DNA from: Psychroserpens sp.
Lineage (GTDB): Bacteria > Bacteroidota > Bacteroidia > Flavobacteriales > Flavobacteriaceae
Direction of reading: 5' to 3'
Length of the DNA stretch: 64,000 nucleotides
Assembly (NCBI GenBank): GCA_017643165.1
Contig: JAEPNY010000002.1
Coordinates: 872,979 to 936,978 of the forward strand
The notes beneath the pieces were generated by a model. It was not told the DNA's origin and did no database searches. It worked only from the letters and a program-made list of their open reading frames with translations. Positions 55,607 through 64,000 of this stretch are shown piece after piece; positions within the stretch are counted from its first letter, which is position 1, and every line of letters starts with the position of its first letter. A program made the translations under genes and the position numbers.

Positions 55607-56206
55607 CTAGTTCTCATTTATTTCATCCTTAATTTGAATGTCATGCTTATTGAATGCATCATCTAGGGAAATTACACCTTTATGAAGAGCTTTTTGCTTA
55701 ACATAATCAAAATACCTGTTGTAAAATCCAGACCGTAATTGAATAAATATTCGCTGAACTTTACTTGATAATTCATGAGATATTTCATTAACATAAAAGT
55801 AAGAAGTTCCTACCTGGGCTTTTAAAAATGGAATCTCAATATTTTCTCCAACACGTGGTAAATAAGGTATCCTATTACATTTGACAACTCCTCTGTCATT
55901 CTCAAAATATCGTAAATCAAAATATATTTCAGTTTTATGAAATCTTAGAAAAAGATTTGATTCAAAATCAAAGACATCTTCATATAGGTCTTTTATAAGT
56001 TTACTCAGATTATATGGCTTGAGATTTAAGTCCTTACCAATTTGTTTTAAAGATGGGATAGGTTCATCCGATTCCAAGAAGTTTGTCGAATTCATATAGT
56101 TAAGAATTTCCTGGTACTTAAGGTCATTTTTAAATAGTTCTATTAACTGGGATTTAATGTAAAGTAAATCCAAAAACGCTCTTTTAATTGAAAACCTTCT
56201 TTCCAT
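55607..56206 (-). CDS. Uncharacterised element gene with possible helix-turn-helix
   Basis: 199 residues, no signal peptide. Residues about 48-75 (PSLKQIGKDLNLKPYNLSKLIKDLYED) look like a helix-turn-helix; the rest is mixed, with FLRFHKTEIYFDLRYFEND and a C-terminal RIFIQLRSGFYNRYFDYVKQKAL. Not recognised. It is placed just upstream of hsdM on the same strand, 150 bp away. A controller for the RM operon or an element-specific regulator are both possible. Confidence 0.5.
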   Translation of the reverse strand: MERRFSIKRAFLDLLYIKSQLIELFKNDLKYQEILNYMNSTNFLESDEPIPSLKQIGKDLNLKPYNLSKLIKDLYEDVFDFESNLFLRFHKTEIYFDLRYFENDRGVVKCNRIPYLPRVGENIEIPFLKAQVGTSYFYVNEISHELSSKVQRIFIQLRSGFYNRYFDYVKQKALHKGVISLDDAFNKHDIQIKDEINEN

Positions 56207-56688
56207 GATTCTTTAATTTATTTATATGTACGGGAAGTATAACGTATCCCTAAACCTAGGTTATTTGACTAAATTATACTGTAAAAATACCCTATAGTAT
56301 ACATGTATTACATTATCAATATAATTTGACCTTGATAATTTGCATTAATAATTTGAGTAATAAATGAATAAAGAGGGAAATTTACTTCAATAGATTGCAT
56401 CATAGTGAAACCTAATAGTAGGAGTAAAAAGTCTTAAATATTATTTAATGGCTTAAATCTTTCATAAGCCTTAAAATATTCCGTAATACTTAGTGAATTA
56501 GGAATATTCCAAAAAATATCCAAAAAATTTTGACCACGTTTTCCTTATTTATAAGGTACCCGAAATAAAAGGGCACCCCATTACGTAATTTTTCGGAGTA
56601 CCCCCATTAAATCAAATGAATTTGAATAATTGAGAAATTAAATATTCGAAGTTTAAAAAGTTTCAGAGTAATGTAAAAAGCATTTTAT
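56207..56688. other. AT-rich gap with two strong inverted repeats
   Basis: 482 bp with no open frame. AATATTCC (56475-56482) and GGAATATT (56501-56508) form 8-bp arms, and GGAATATTCC (56501-56510) is itself a perfect palindrome. GGTACCCGAAA (56555-56565) pairs with TTTCGGAGTACC (56591-56602) apart from one extra base, around a 25-nt loop, and CCCCATTA occurs at 56576 and 56602. Candidates are operators for the flanking helix-turn-helix proteins or accessory recombination sites. Confidence 0.5.
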
Positions 56689-57582
56689 TTATGCCGCATT
56701 TTTCAAATATTGAAGATTCAGGGATTCAATTAATCCCTTATACTTTTTCCATCTCCTTGCAACAGTAGAGCGATTTATGGATAATTTCAATGCCAACTTA
56801 TCTTTAGTTATAGTCCCGCTTCTTAAAAAATCCCAATTCATTATCAAATCTTGAATACGTGAAGATGTCAAGTCAGATTTATAGTCTCCTTGAATCTTAT
56901 TTTGAAATGCTTTGAGTTCTTTTTCCGAAAGTTCATAATCTGGGTTATTTAGAAAGTTAATAATCCCGTTCTTCCGGGGAACAATATCATGATAAGGCAT
57001 TTCAAGAATCTGGTCAGTAATAGCTTTTACCTTAGAACTTAACTCATCACATATCAAACTATAATATGAAATTGATTCATTTATATGCCCTTTGATATGT
57101 CTTAATCTATAATCTAAGAATCTTTCATTGTTGGGAAATGTAACATAGGTGAGGACCGTCTGATATAAATAAAAATATAATATCTCCTCTTTTATATTAG
57201 GATTTAGCCAGTATAATTGAATTCCTATTTGTTTTATGGATGATGTCCAATTATTAAAATTTAATTTAGCAAATGGCATTTTTATCTTTACAAATCTTAA
57301 ACCCTCTGGAAAATAAATACTTGGGGCTCCATCAAATTTAAGATAATGGTGTTCAACTAAATCCAAAATATTATTGTAACGCAACCCTAACCTATTCTCA
57401 ATTCTAGATTTTTTAGTATACTCTTTATCTAAATCTTCCCATTTGGTGCTACTCCAGAAGTATTCGTAATCATTATTGATGAATAAGCTTGATAAATAAT
57501 CTTTAAAGCAATAACCCTCAACAAAATTAGTCCTGAGTTCGTTTGAAGTATTGACGTGATATGTAATCAAATTTTTTAACAT
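56689..57582 (-). CDS. Uncharacterised element gene with C-terminal helix-turn-helix
   Basis: 297 residues. The long N-terminal part is not recognised; it has repeated Tyr/Trp and basic residues (FLDYRLRHIKGHINESISYYS). The last 45 residues (ITKDKLALKLSINRSTVARRWKKYK) form a clear helix-turn-helix with a basic recognition helix. It may be a regulator or DNA-structuring protein of the element. The 283-bp gap to the tyrosine recombinase gene contains nothing I can name. Confidence 0.5.
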   Translation of the reverse strand: MLKNLITYHVNTSNELRTNFVEGYCFKDYLSSLFINNDYEYFWSSTKWEDLDKEYTKKSRIENRLGLRYNNILDLVEHHYLKFDGAPSIYFPEGLRFVKIKMPFAKLNFNNWTSSIKQIGIQLYWLNPNIKEEILYFYLYQTVLTYVTFPNNERFLDYRLRHIKGHINESISYYSLICDELSSKVKAITDQILEMPYHDIVPRKNGIINFLNNPDYELSEKELKAFQNKIQGDYKSDLTSSRIQDLIMNWDFLRSGTITKDKLALKLSINRSTVARRWKKYKGLIESLNLQYLKNAA

Positions 57583-57865
57583 GATGCATATTTAGACAAT
57601 TTCGTGGAGATAATCAAAACCATTAAATCCTGGTAAATGATTAACTAATTAAGGAGCCATATATACTCTATTATTCACGTAGTATACACGGATGCCACCC
57701 CCTTATCACAACTAAGATTCATAAATGGTCATTAAGGATAAACCATACTTTAAATTTGAAAGAAAACTAAGCTATTATCCTAACCTGAATTAATATTCAA
57801 AAGGTAGCTAAAAATTGTAGATTACACCTCGCTTAGCTCGGAATTAATTAATACGAATGCTCAAG

Positions 57866-58468
57866 CTATAAGCTTAAATATACCTCATTAAGCTCCTCTT
57901 GTCTAATACCGAGATAAATTCTAGTCATTTGAATTGAACTATGATTAAAAATTTCAGAAAGGTAAATTAAGCTTCGTTCACTCTCTCGATCATTCTCCCA
58001 AACCCTCCTACCAAATGTTTTTCTTAATGAATGAGAACTAACTTTTCCTTTGAAGTACTTTTTCATTAACCTATTCACTTGCTGTTTTGAGAAAACCGTT
58101 TGCTTTTGAGATTTGAAACAATAACCCCTATCAAGGTCATCGAAGCTATTTAATGCTTTCTTTATATTATCATTCACAATCAATGTTCTCCTTTTTTTAG
58201 TTTTACCCTCAATAATATGAATCTTTTCTTTTCTTAAATCTTCAAATGTCAGATTCAATAAATCTTGAATGCGGAGTCCGAGATTAATTCCACAAATGAT
58301 TAATAATCCAAATGATTTTTGCTTTTCAGATTTGAGTATTCTGAAACCTGTATTCAACGCTCTGTCAAATTCTATGTAATCACTTCCAATCATATTAAAA
58401 TGTTCATTTATGTTATTTCTATTCACTAAAAGAATATTGGTCTGCAATATTAGTCTCATACATCCCAT
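57866..58468 (-). CDS. Tyrosine recombinase, catalytic domain only
   Basis: 200 residues. The complete catalytic set is visible: first Arg in NLGLRIQDLLNLT, Lys in GKTKKRRTLIV, HSLR, a second His in FNHSSIQMTR, and Tyr in IYLG directly after. The N-terminal arm-binding and SAM-like domains of ordinary integrases are missing; the start (ATG 58468 or 58459) precedes only about 40 residues. Such short forms may act as excision helpers or resolvases. It lies 24 bp from the end of the serine recombinase gene on the same strand. Confidence 0.75.
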   Translation of the reverse strand: MGCMRLILQTNILLVNRNNINEHFNMIGSDYIEFDRALNTGFRILKSEKQKSFGLLIICGINLGLRIQDLLNLTFEDLRKEKIHIIEGKTKKRRTLIVNDNIKKALNSFDDLDRGYCFKSQKQTVFSKQQVNRLMKKYFKGKVSSHSLRKTFGRRVWENDRESERSLIYLSEIFNHSSIQMTRIYLGIRQEELNEVYLSL

Positions 58469-58492
58469 AAACGTTGAAAATGTTCATTAAAT

Positions 58493-60208
58493 TCATTTTT
58501 GAACATTTTTATTTAGGGATTTTACTTCTTGAAAAATCGGTGCTAAAGATTGTAAAAATTGCTTTTTATTAATTCGGTGATACAGACTAATCACTTTCTG
58601 ATTAAAAAGATTAACGGCAATACCTTGTTTCAAGCTGAATAAAAACTCATCTGTATCCAGGTTCATATCTTGATAATGGACATTTACTTGAATAAAAGAA
58701 TCTGTGGGGTCATTTGGCAGATTTGTATATAATACAATTTCTTCAATGAATTCATGAATTACATTTTTCCTGTCTAGAAAAGGCAATTCCTTTTTAAGAG
58801 ATTTCAAACTTTCTATTTTCTCCTTAAAAATTGATTCTGCATTTTTTATTGATTCAAGAACTCCTTTTTCAAACCCTAACCTTTCTTCAGCATTCGTAAT
58901 TTGACTCTTTATGCTATTTATCTGTACTTTGAAATCTTCTTCTAAGTCTTCATTTTCCAAAATGAGTTTAATTGCTCTTTGTTTCTTGTTTTCTAATTTT
59001 TGGACATCAGTCTCTAAGTTTGAAATCTTCTGCCTTACTTCTTTCTCTCTTTTTATAAGGTCTGTGTTTGAAAGGAAGAACTTCATTTTATCAATCAACT
59101 CCTTTTCTTCAAACAATACACCCCAAATTAATGCATCAAGTTCTACAAGCTTAATGTCACGACTTCCACAATTAGTGTGCTTATACCTTTTTGAAGCACA
59201 TGTATACAGGTTATAATCCTTTCGAATTTTACCATCTTTACTTTCCCTTATCCGATAACCCTTCGGGTCAGTAGTTCTTGACCTTCCATAATAGTTTCTA
59301 CCACATTTTGCGCATCTTAATAACCCTTTAAGCAAATATTTATGGTCAACTTTCTTACCTGAATTGCTCCTATTGTTTTTTAAATTATCATTGACCTTCT
59401 TCCAATACTCTTTTGAAACAATTGAAGGAGCTTGATAAGTCTTTTCTCTCCATCTTCTTTCTCCTTTATATATAGGGTTCTTTATTATGTCATGGGTGAC
59501 CTTATCAGCCCATCTGATTTTATCTTTATTTACCGTTCTTTTATCCTTAGAGTATTTATTTTTAGTTGTAAGTGTTCCTTTGAGCTTGTTATACCTTGTT
59601 GGAATATTATTGTCGTTGAGCCAATTTGCAATTGTCTTCTGACCATTTCCTTCCAAACTCATTGCAAAAATCTTCTTTACAATTTCAGCTTCTTCTTCAT
59701 CTATCACCAAGTAGCCATTTTCATCAGATTTATAACCATAAGGTAATATTCGACCATTAGCTTTACCTTCTTCAATATTATCAAGTAAAGACCTTCTAGT
59801 TTGATAGCTTTGTAAATCTGTTTTATATTGATTAATCGATGAAATAATAGAATTTTGAAGTAGTTGAGTTGGGTCGTTTAAATCATATTCTTTATCGCCA
59901 AAAAATAGTCTCACATTATTCTTACGTGCATACTTAATGAAGGTATGATAGGTTATTGAGTTTCGCTCTAATCTATTTTGATTTCTAAACCATACAGCTG
60001 ATATTGAACCATCAATAATATCTTCTGTTAACTGCTTTAGCTGTGGTCTCTCATCAATATCCAGAGTACCACTGACTCCTTCACCCTCGTCATAAATTTT
60101 AAAATCAAAATTATTACTTTTCGCAAAGGCTTTACCTTCTCTCTTCTGATGACTTATTGATTTGCTTTGAGCATCTTCTCTTGATAAACGGGTATATATA
60201 GCTAACAT
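58493..60208 (-). CDS. Large serine recombinase (site-specific integrase)
   Basis: 571 residues from ATG 60208; an upstream in-frame TTG at 60229 would run into the regulatory palindrome. The resolvase domain has YTRLSRED (catalytic Ser9), then GVSG and the FRNQNRLERN segment. A recombinase domain follows (PYGYKSDENGYLVID onward). The zinc ribbon has CAKCG and a second CxxxxCG pair (TCASKRY...NCGS). A long coiled coil lies at about 395-450. It catalyses strand exchange between attB in comM and attP, with direction usually set by a helper. It ends about 60 bp from the element edge in comM. Confidence 0.92.
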   Translation of the reverse strand: MLAIYTRLSREDAQSKSISHQKREGKAFAKSNNFDFKIYDEGEGVSGTLDIDERPQLKQLTEDIIDGSISAVWFRNQNRLERNSITYHTFIKYARKNNVRLFFGDKEYDLNDPTQLLQNSIISSINQYKTDLQSYQTRRSLLDNIEEGKANGRILPYGYKSDENGYLVIDEEEAEIVKKIFAMSLEGNGQKTIANWLNDNNIPTRYNKLKGTLTTKNKYSKDKRTVNKDKIRWADKVTHDIIKNPIYKGERRWREKTYQAPSIVSKEYWKKVNDNLKNNRSNSGKKVDHKYLLKGLLRCAKCGRNYYGRSRTTDPKGYRIRESKDGKIRKDYNLYTCASKRYKHTNCGSRDIKLVELDALIWGVLFEEKELIDKMKFFLSNTDLIKREKEVRQKISNLETDVQKLENKKQRAIKLILENEDLEEDFKVQINSIKSQITNAEERLGFEKGVLESIKNAESIFKEKIESLKSLKKELPFLDRKNVIHEFIEEIVLYTNLPNDPTDSFIQVNVHYQDMNLDTDEFLFSLKQGIAVNLFNQKVISLYHRINKKQFLQSLAPIFQEVKSLNKNVQK

Positions 60209-60212
60209 AAAT

Positions 60213-60234
60213 GTCTTATAATAAGACAAATATA
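60213..60234 (-). promoter_or_regulatory. Palindromic operator and -7 box of the serine recombinase gene
   Basis: A 15-bp perfect palindrome GTCTTAT-A-ATAAGAC (60213-60227) abuts TATATTTG (minus strand of 60227-60234), which fits TAnnTTTG. The palindrome lies between the -7 box and the ATG at 60208, a good place for repression. Confidence 0.5.
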
Positions 60235-60249
60235 ATTAAAATACATTAT

Positions 60250-60275
60250 ATACACTAACTTTGGAGATGGTATGA
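60250..60275. repeat. Right junction (att) of the serine-recombinase element
   Basis: Read on the minus strand, ACCATCTCCAAAGTTAGTG. ACCATCTCCAA belongs to comM (H-T-I-S) and the part beyond is element DNA. The shared AA at 60261-60262 (TT on the plus strand) matches 44864-44865. Confidence 0.65.
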
Positions 60276-61099
60276 TGCGGACTTCGAAACGGTCGCTGTG
60301 CGATAAGTCCAGAATGGTCTTTAACGCGCCCTACAACAGAATGAATCTTAGTCGTTTCCAATGCTTCCTGCAATGTCATAGGCGGTAAAATACTTGGTAA
60401 GCGCTTAGCTAACATAGTCTTGCCTGAACCTGGTGGACCTATCAAAATAATATTATGACCACCTGCAGCTGCGATCTCCATACAACGCTTAATACTCTCC
60501 TGCCCTTTTACATCGGCAAAATCAAACTCTAAGGTATTCAACTTTTCCATGAATTCGTCTTGAGAGTTGATTATAGTGGGTTCTAGTAAGTTGCCTTTAT
60601 CAAAATGTGCAATAACTTCATTAATGGAATCTACGCCGTATACATTTAATCCATCAACAATTGCTGCTTCTTTGGCATTCTGTTTCGGGAGAATAAACCC
60701 TTTAAATCCCTCCTGTTTTGCTTTAATTGCAATTGGTAAAGCGCCTTTAATTGGCTGTAATTCGCCGTCTAAGGACAGTTCTCCCATAATGAGATAATCT
60801 TCTAGTCCGTTGGCTTTGATCTGATCTGAGGCGACTAAAATTCCAACCGCTAAGGTAAGATCATAAGCCGAGCCTTCCTTCCGAAGATCAGCTGGTGACA
60901 TATTGATAATAATCTTCTTACCTGGGATTTTGTAACCATTGTTCTGGAGTGCAGCAGCTATTCTGAAGTTACTTTCTTTGATGGCGTTATCGGGTAAACC
61001 CACTAAATGATAACCAATTCCTGTATCTACATTCACTTCAACAGTAATAGTGGTGGCCTCAACACCAAAGACGGCACTGCCATAAACTTTTTTGAGCAT
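60263..61099 (-). pseudogene. comM: comM (yifB) 5' part, separated by the inserted element
   Basis: 279 codons from ATG 61099 (MLKKVYGSAVFGVEATTI) through the lon-like N-domain, Walker A GPPGSGKTMLAKRLPS and the insertion-site peptide RPFRSPHHTIS. The frame then runs eight codons into the element and stops at 60236. The truncated product has no Walker B or sensor motifs and should not hydrolyse ATP productively. See the 3' part at 44164-44865 for the family role. Confidence 0.9.
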
Positions 61100-61153
61100 A
61101 TAGAATAATTTCTATAAATATATAGAATATATTCTATTTTATTTAATCTTTCA

Positions 61154-62116
61154 TTAAGCGTATTTCTGAATAAAGTCTAAAGCTTGTTTCTCATTATAAT
61201 AAAAACCGCCATTCTGAATAAAACCTACATGACCACCAAACTTTGGCATTTCTAGAAATAAATATTCATTTTCCTTGGCTTCTTTAACAGGAAAACATTC
61301 GTGGGATAAAAAGGAATCATTTAAGGCATTAATCAACAAGGTTGGCACTTTAATGTTCGGTAAGAATTGAAGACTGCTCGACTTGTCATAATAGTCGGAA
61401 GCATCCTTAAAACCATGTGCTTTAGAGGTATATATCTCATCAAAGTCTCTTAAAGTTTTAATTGAATAAATCTCCATAACTGATATTTTATCAGGATGTT
61501 GCTTGATTTTTATTTTCAACTTATCAACCAAGTGATGACGAAAACGAATGGCAAAGGGTTTGTTCTTTGCTTTGTGTAATTCGGTGGCTGATCCTGTTAA
61601 ATGTACAGGTACTGAAATCGCTACAGCCGATTTAATTTCTTCGGGAATTTCGCGATCTTCACCAAGGTATTTCAACGTAATATTTCCACCTAAACTGATG
61701 CCCTTAATATAGACTTTAGAATACCCTTTATTCTTTATGCAATGATTCACAACGACATCCAGATCGTCTGTAGCTCCAGAATGGTAACTGTGGTAATACT
61801 TATTATCCTCGCCACTGCAACCTCTAAAGTTCACGCTCACGGCATCAATACCATTCTGATTGCTCAGTTTGGCCATACCTGTGACATAAGGACGTTGGGC
61901 ATGCCCTTCGAGTCCGTGTAATAAGATGATGACAGCATCGGACTTCCCTTCCGCATAACTCCAATCGAGATCCAGAAAGTCATCATCATAAGTCGTGATA
62001 CGTTCGCGTTGCTGTTCCAGCCCATTTACCTTTCGGATCAATCCTGAGTAGACCGTTGCCACAAAACCATTCTTAAACTGAAATGGTGGTTTAAAGGTGG
62101 ATTCAACAATAGGCAT
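61154..62116 (-). CDS. YheT/EMB8-family alpha/beta hydrolase
   Basis: 320 residues, cytoplasmic. VIILLHGLEGHAQRPYVTGMA gives the oxyanion region, VYIKGISLGGNITLKYLGE the nucleophile elbow (GISLGG), LINALNDSFLSH the Asp and FGGHVGF the His. This branch (YheT) is of unknown substrate, likely small acyl esters. It is 7 bp from the CocE-like gene upstream, so the two form an operon. Confidence 0.88.
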   Translation of the reverse strand: MPIVESTFKPPFQFKNGFVATVYSGLIRKVNGLEQQRERITTYDDDFLDLDWSYAEGKSDAVIILLHGLEGHAQRPYVTGMAKLSNQNGIDAVSVNFRGCSGEDNKYYHSYHSGATDDLDVVVNHCIKNKGYSKVYIKGISLGGNITLKYLGEDREIPEEIKSAVAISVPVHLTGSATELHKAKNKPFAIRFRHHLVDKLKIKIKQHPDKISVMEIYSIKTLRDFDEIYTSKAHGFKDASDYYDKSSSLQFLPNIKVPTLLINALNDSFLSHECFPVKEAKENEYLFLEMPKFGGHVGFIQNGGFYYNEKQALDFIQKYA

Positions 62117-62123
62117 AGACGAC

Positions 62124-64000
62124 TTATTTCAGCACAGTGAACTCAACAGACGAATCGTTAAATACCTTATGCGTTTGAGCCTGAAAATCAGCTTCCGTCG
62201 CTTCAAAGATATTGTCCACATAGGTTTGCGGATTCGCATCGATATATGGGAAAAATGTACTTTGTACTTGTATCTGAATCTTGTGTCCTTTCTTGAACGT
62301 ATGGAATACGTCCTGAAGCTCGATATTCACGGCTGTTTTTTCATTCGGAACAAATGGCTCTGGATTGGTCATACTATTTCTAAAACGACCACGCATTACT
62401 TCACTACGCACCAGCATATGGTAATTACTAAGTTTTAAGTGATCTTGAACATCATCCGTATTTTCTGTATCTGATGGAAATACATCTACAACTTTAACGA
62501 TCCAATCAGCAGCAGTTCCTGTAGTAGACACATTCAGTTTCGCTAAAATATCTCCAGCTAAGGTCATATCCTTATCAAGCACTTGTGTTTCAAAGGTCAG
62601 AACATCTGGTCTGCGCGATGTAAATCGTTGATCGTCTGTCATAAACTTACGAGGTGTAAATACGACTTTCACATCTTCAGAATACGGTACTGGTTTTTTT
62701 GGATCACTCACAAAATCTGAAGTAGCAATCATACGATTCGCTTGCTGGGTTAACTTCTGATAAGGCTGCATAAAATAGCTTTCCTTAGTTGCATTGGCTG
62801 GTGGCCAGCTATCAAAACTTACCCATTCTTTCTTTCCTGTATCGAACATCTGTGCTTCAGCTAGTTTAGGCTCTCCTTCTCCATTTCCTTTTAAGAAATG
62901 ATTGAAGAATGGTGTTTCTATATTCTTCTGAAAATAATCTGAAATATTATCTCCAAAATGAATATTACCAATCACCTGACGTTCTCGTGTTCTTGCCCAA
63001 TCACCATGACTCCATGGTCCAAAGACAACTGCGTTGTAATTATCACTATGCTCTTCTATACTTTGATAGGTATTAAATGGCCCATATAAATCTTCAGCAT
63101 CAAATAAACCTCCCACGATTAAGGTTGCTGGTTTGATATCTTTCAAATGCTGGATGATGCCACGACTTTGCCAAAATGCATCATAGGTTGTATGTGTTTT
63201 GATCTGCTGATAGAATACATTGTCTTCATCGTAGTATTTATCCAAATTACTTAAAGGCCCTGCATCTAAGAAGAATTGGTACTGATCTTCAGTTCCGATA
63301 TCTGGGAAGTTGTACCAAGCTTCTGTTGTTGGTGTATCTTTCATATAACCAAATACAGACGTCGCTCTCCAGTAGCTCAATAAAAAGGCCCCATTATGGA
63401 TAAAATCATCAAAGAAGAAATCGCCAATACAGGCTTGTGGTGATGATGCTTTTAAAGCAGGATGACCTGATAACACAGAATACGTGGCATAGAATCCTGG
63501 ATACGATATTCCCCAAGTTCCTACTCTTCCATTATTATTATCGACGTTATTGATCAACCATTCGATCGTATCGTAGGTATCACTGGCTTCATCGGTTTGA
63601 TTTCCAGTTTTATTTGGGATATAGGCTCTCATATTATCGTAAACCCCTTCACTATTCCAACGTCCACGAACATCCTGATATACAATGATATTGCCTTCTT
63701 CCATTAAATAGGTATTCGGACCAATTTTTGAACGATATTCATCGGCACCATAAGGCCTGCAGCTATATGGCGTTCGCATCATGATAATTGGATATTCTTT
63801 AGATGTATCTTTCGGCGAATAAATTGTTGTATGCAATTTGATACCATCGCGCATTTCAATCATGACTTCTTTTTTGTCATAATTATCCTGAACGTAAGTG
63901 TCTTCAGTTTCGGTAGTGGTTTTAGCTAAAGTGTCTTGTGTTTGCTTACAATTGAAAAGTGAGATCGCGACAATGGCGAACAGATACATGTATCGTTTCA
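62124..64000 (-). CDS. CocE/NonD-family hydrolase lipoprotein (start one base outside window)
   Basis: The frame is open to the right edge: the codons at 63998, 63995 and 63992 (AAA CGA TAC) precede ATG 63989, and the edge base pair reads TG, so an ATG almost surely lies at 64001-63999, giving MKRYMYLFAIVAISLFNCKQT as a normal lipoprotein signal. The X-Pro dipeptidyl-peptidase S15 domain has the elbow GTWGISYPGF, Asp in GGLFDAEDLYG, and His in FGPWSHGDW. The C-terminal jelly-roll domain follows. Secreted or surface esterase/peptidase of unknown substrate. Confidence 0.88.
   Translation of the reverse strand, partial: KRYMYLFAIVAISLFNCKQTQDTLAKTTTETEDTYVQDNYDKKEVMIEMRDGIKLHTTIYSPKDTSKEYPIIMMRTPYSCRPYGADEYRSKIGPNTYLMEEGNIIVYQDVRGRWNSEGVYDNMRAYIPNKTGNQTDEASDTYDTIEWLINNVDNNNGRVGTWGISYPGFYATYSVLSGHPALKASSPQACIGDFFFDDFIHNGAFLLSYWRATSVFGYMKDTPTTEAWYNFPDIGTEDQYQFFLDAGPLSNLDKYYDEDNVFYQQIKTHTTYDAFWQSRGIIQHLKDIKPATLIVGGLFDAEDLYGPFNTYQSIEEHSDNYNAVVFGPWSHGDWARTRERQVIGNIHFGDNISDYFQKNIETPFFNHFLKGNGEGEPKLAEAQMFDTGKKEWVSFDSWPPANATKESYFMQPYQKLTQQANRMIATSDFVSDPKKPVPYSEDVKVVFTPRKFMTDDQRFTSRRPDVLTFETQVLDKDMTLAGDILAKLNVSTTGTAADWIVKVVDVFPSDTENTDDVQDHLKLSNYHMLVRSEVMRGRFRNSMTNPEPFVPNEKTAVNIELQDVFHTFKKGHKIQIQVQSTFFPYIDANPQTYVDNIFEATEADFQAQTHKVFNDSSVEFTVLK

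Larger units (their letters stand above)
44864..60262. mobile_element. 15.4-kb serine-recombinase element carrying type I RM and Hachiman
   Basis: It is bounded by the two halves of comM and ends next to a large serine recombinase gene. Excision restores an unbroken comM (codons ...H-T-I-S-N-V-A-L-V...). All cargo is on the minus strand: serine recombinase, catalytic tyrosine recombinase, two uncharacterised genes, hsdMSR, a remnant, hamA, hamB and a small membrane ORF. No conjugation or replication genes are seen, so it is an integrative defence island that probably moves with help from uptake or other elements. Confidence 0.85.

Overview
The window looks like a chromosomal segment from a marine-type member of Flavobacteriaceae (Bacteroidota). 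The DNA is AT-rich, lipoprotein and Sec signal peptides are abundant, two large secreted proteins end in type IX secretion (T9SS) sorting domains, a DUF5916 outer-membrane protein is present, and several upstream regions carry TAnnTTTG-like -7 boxes. No rRNA, tRNA or CRISPR array was seen.

Region 1 (1-17.9 kb) is built from units separated by nine imperfectly palindromic sites (A-I), all in the same orientation. They come in two sizes, about 60 bp (B, G) and about 130-135 bp (C, D, E, F, H, I), plus a longer one (A, 210 bp). Each ends in GTT followed by four bases, and in six of eight units the first bases of a unit are the exact reverse complement of the seven bases that open the site at the end of that same unit (one more unit pairs with a single wobble). 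This is the start-end pairing expected of integron gene cassettes with attC sites. No integrase gene is in the window, so this is either an array without integrase or the downstream part of a chromosomal integron. Cargo: two HExxH zinc-peptidase-like proteins, an SGNH-like lipoprotein, an AraC-type membrane regulator next to a T9SS protein, a BspA-like repeat protein, an HxlR regulator facing a CDGSH-glutamate synthase fusion, a vanadium-haloperoxidase-like lipoprotein, a DUF3050 protein, a histidine kinase/response regulator pair and an acetolactate-decarboxylase-like lipoprotein.

Region 2 (17.9-44.1 kb) begins with a serine hydrolase and an XRE/membrane regulator on the minus strand, then has about 28 plus-strand genes: small lipoproteins and secreted proteins of unknown function mixed with housekeeping-like enzymes (sulfurtransferase, VOC proteins, uracil-DNA glycosylase family, PNPOx family, DinB, sterol desaturase, Crp/Fnr regulator). 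Half-sites and internal pieces resembling A-I survive between 20.4 and 25.4 kb, suggesting an older, decayed part of the same array. A frameshifted DUF6624-like gene lies at 31.3-31.8 kb.

Region 3 (44.2-61.1 kb) is comM (yifB) split by a roughly 15.4-kb element. Removing 44864-60262 rejoins the two parts in frame into a 512-codon gene. The element carries, from its integrase end: a large serine recombinase, a catalytic-domain-only tyrosine recombinase, two uncharacterised genes, a complete type I restriction-modification operon (hsdM-hsdS-hsdR) and a two-gene Hachiman-type defence system (hamA-hamB). It is a mobile defence island. The insertion separates the Walker A half of ComM from the Walker B half, so the DNA-uptake helicase should be inactive while the element is in place.

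Region 4 (61.1-64 kb) holds two minus-strand hydrolases: a YheT-type alpha/beta hydrolase and a CocE/NonD-type lipoprotein whose start codon lies one base beyond the right edge.
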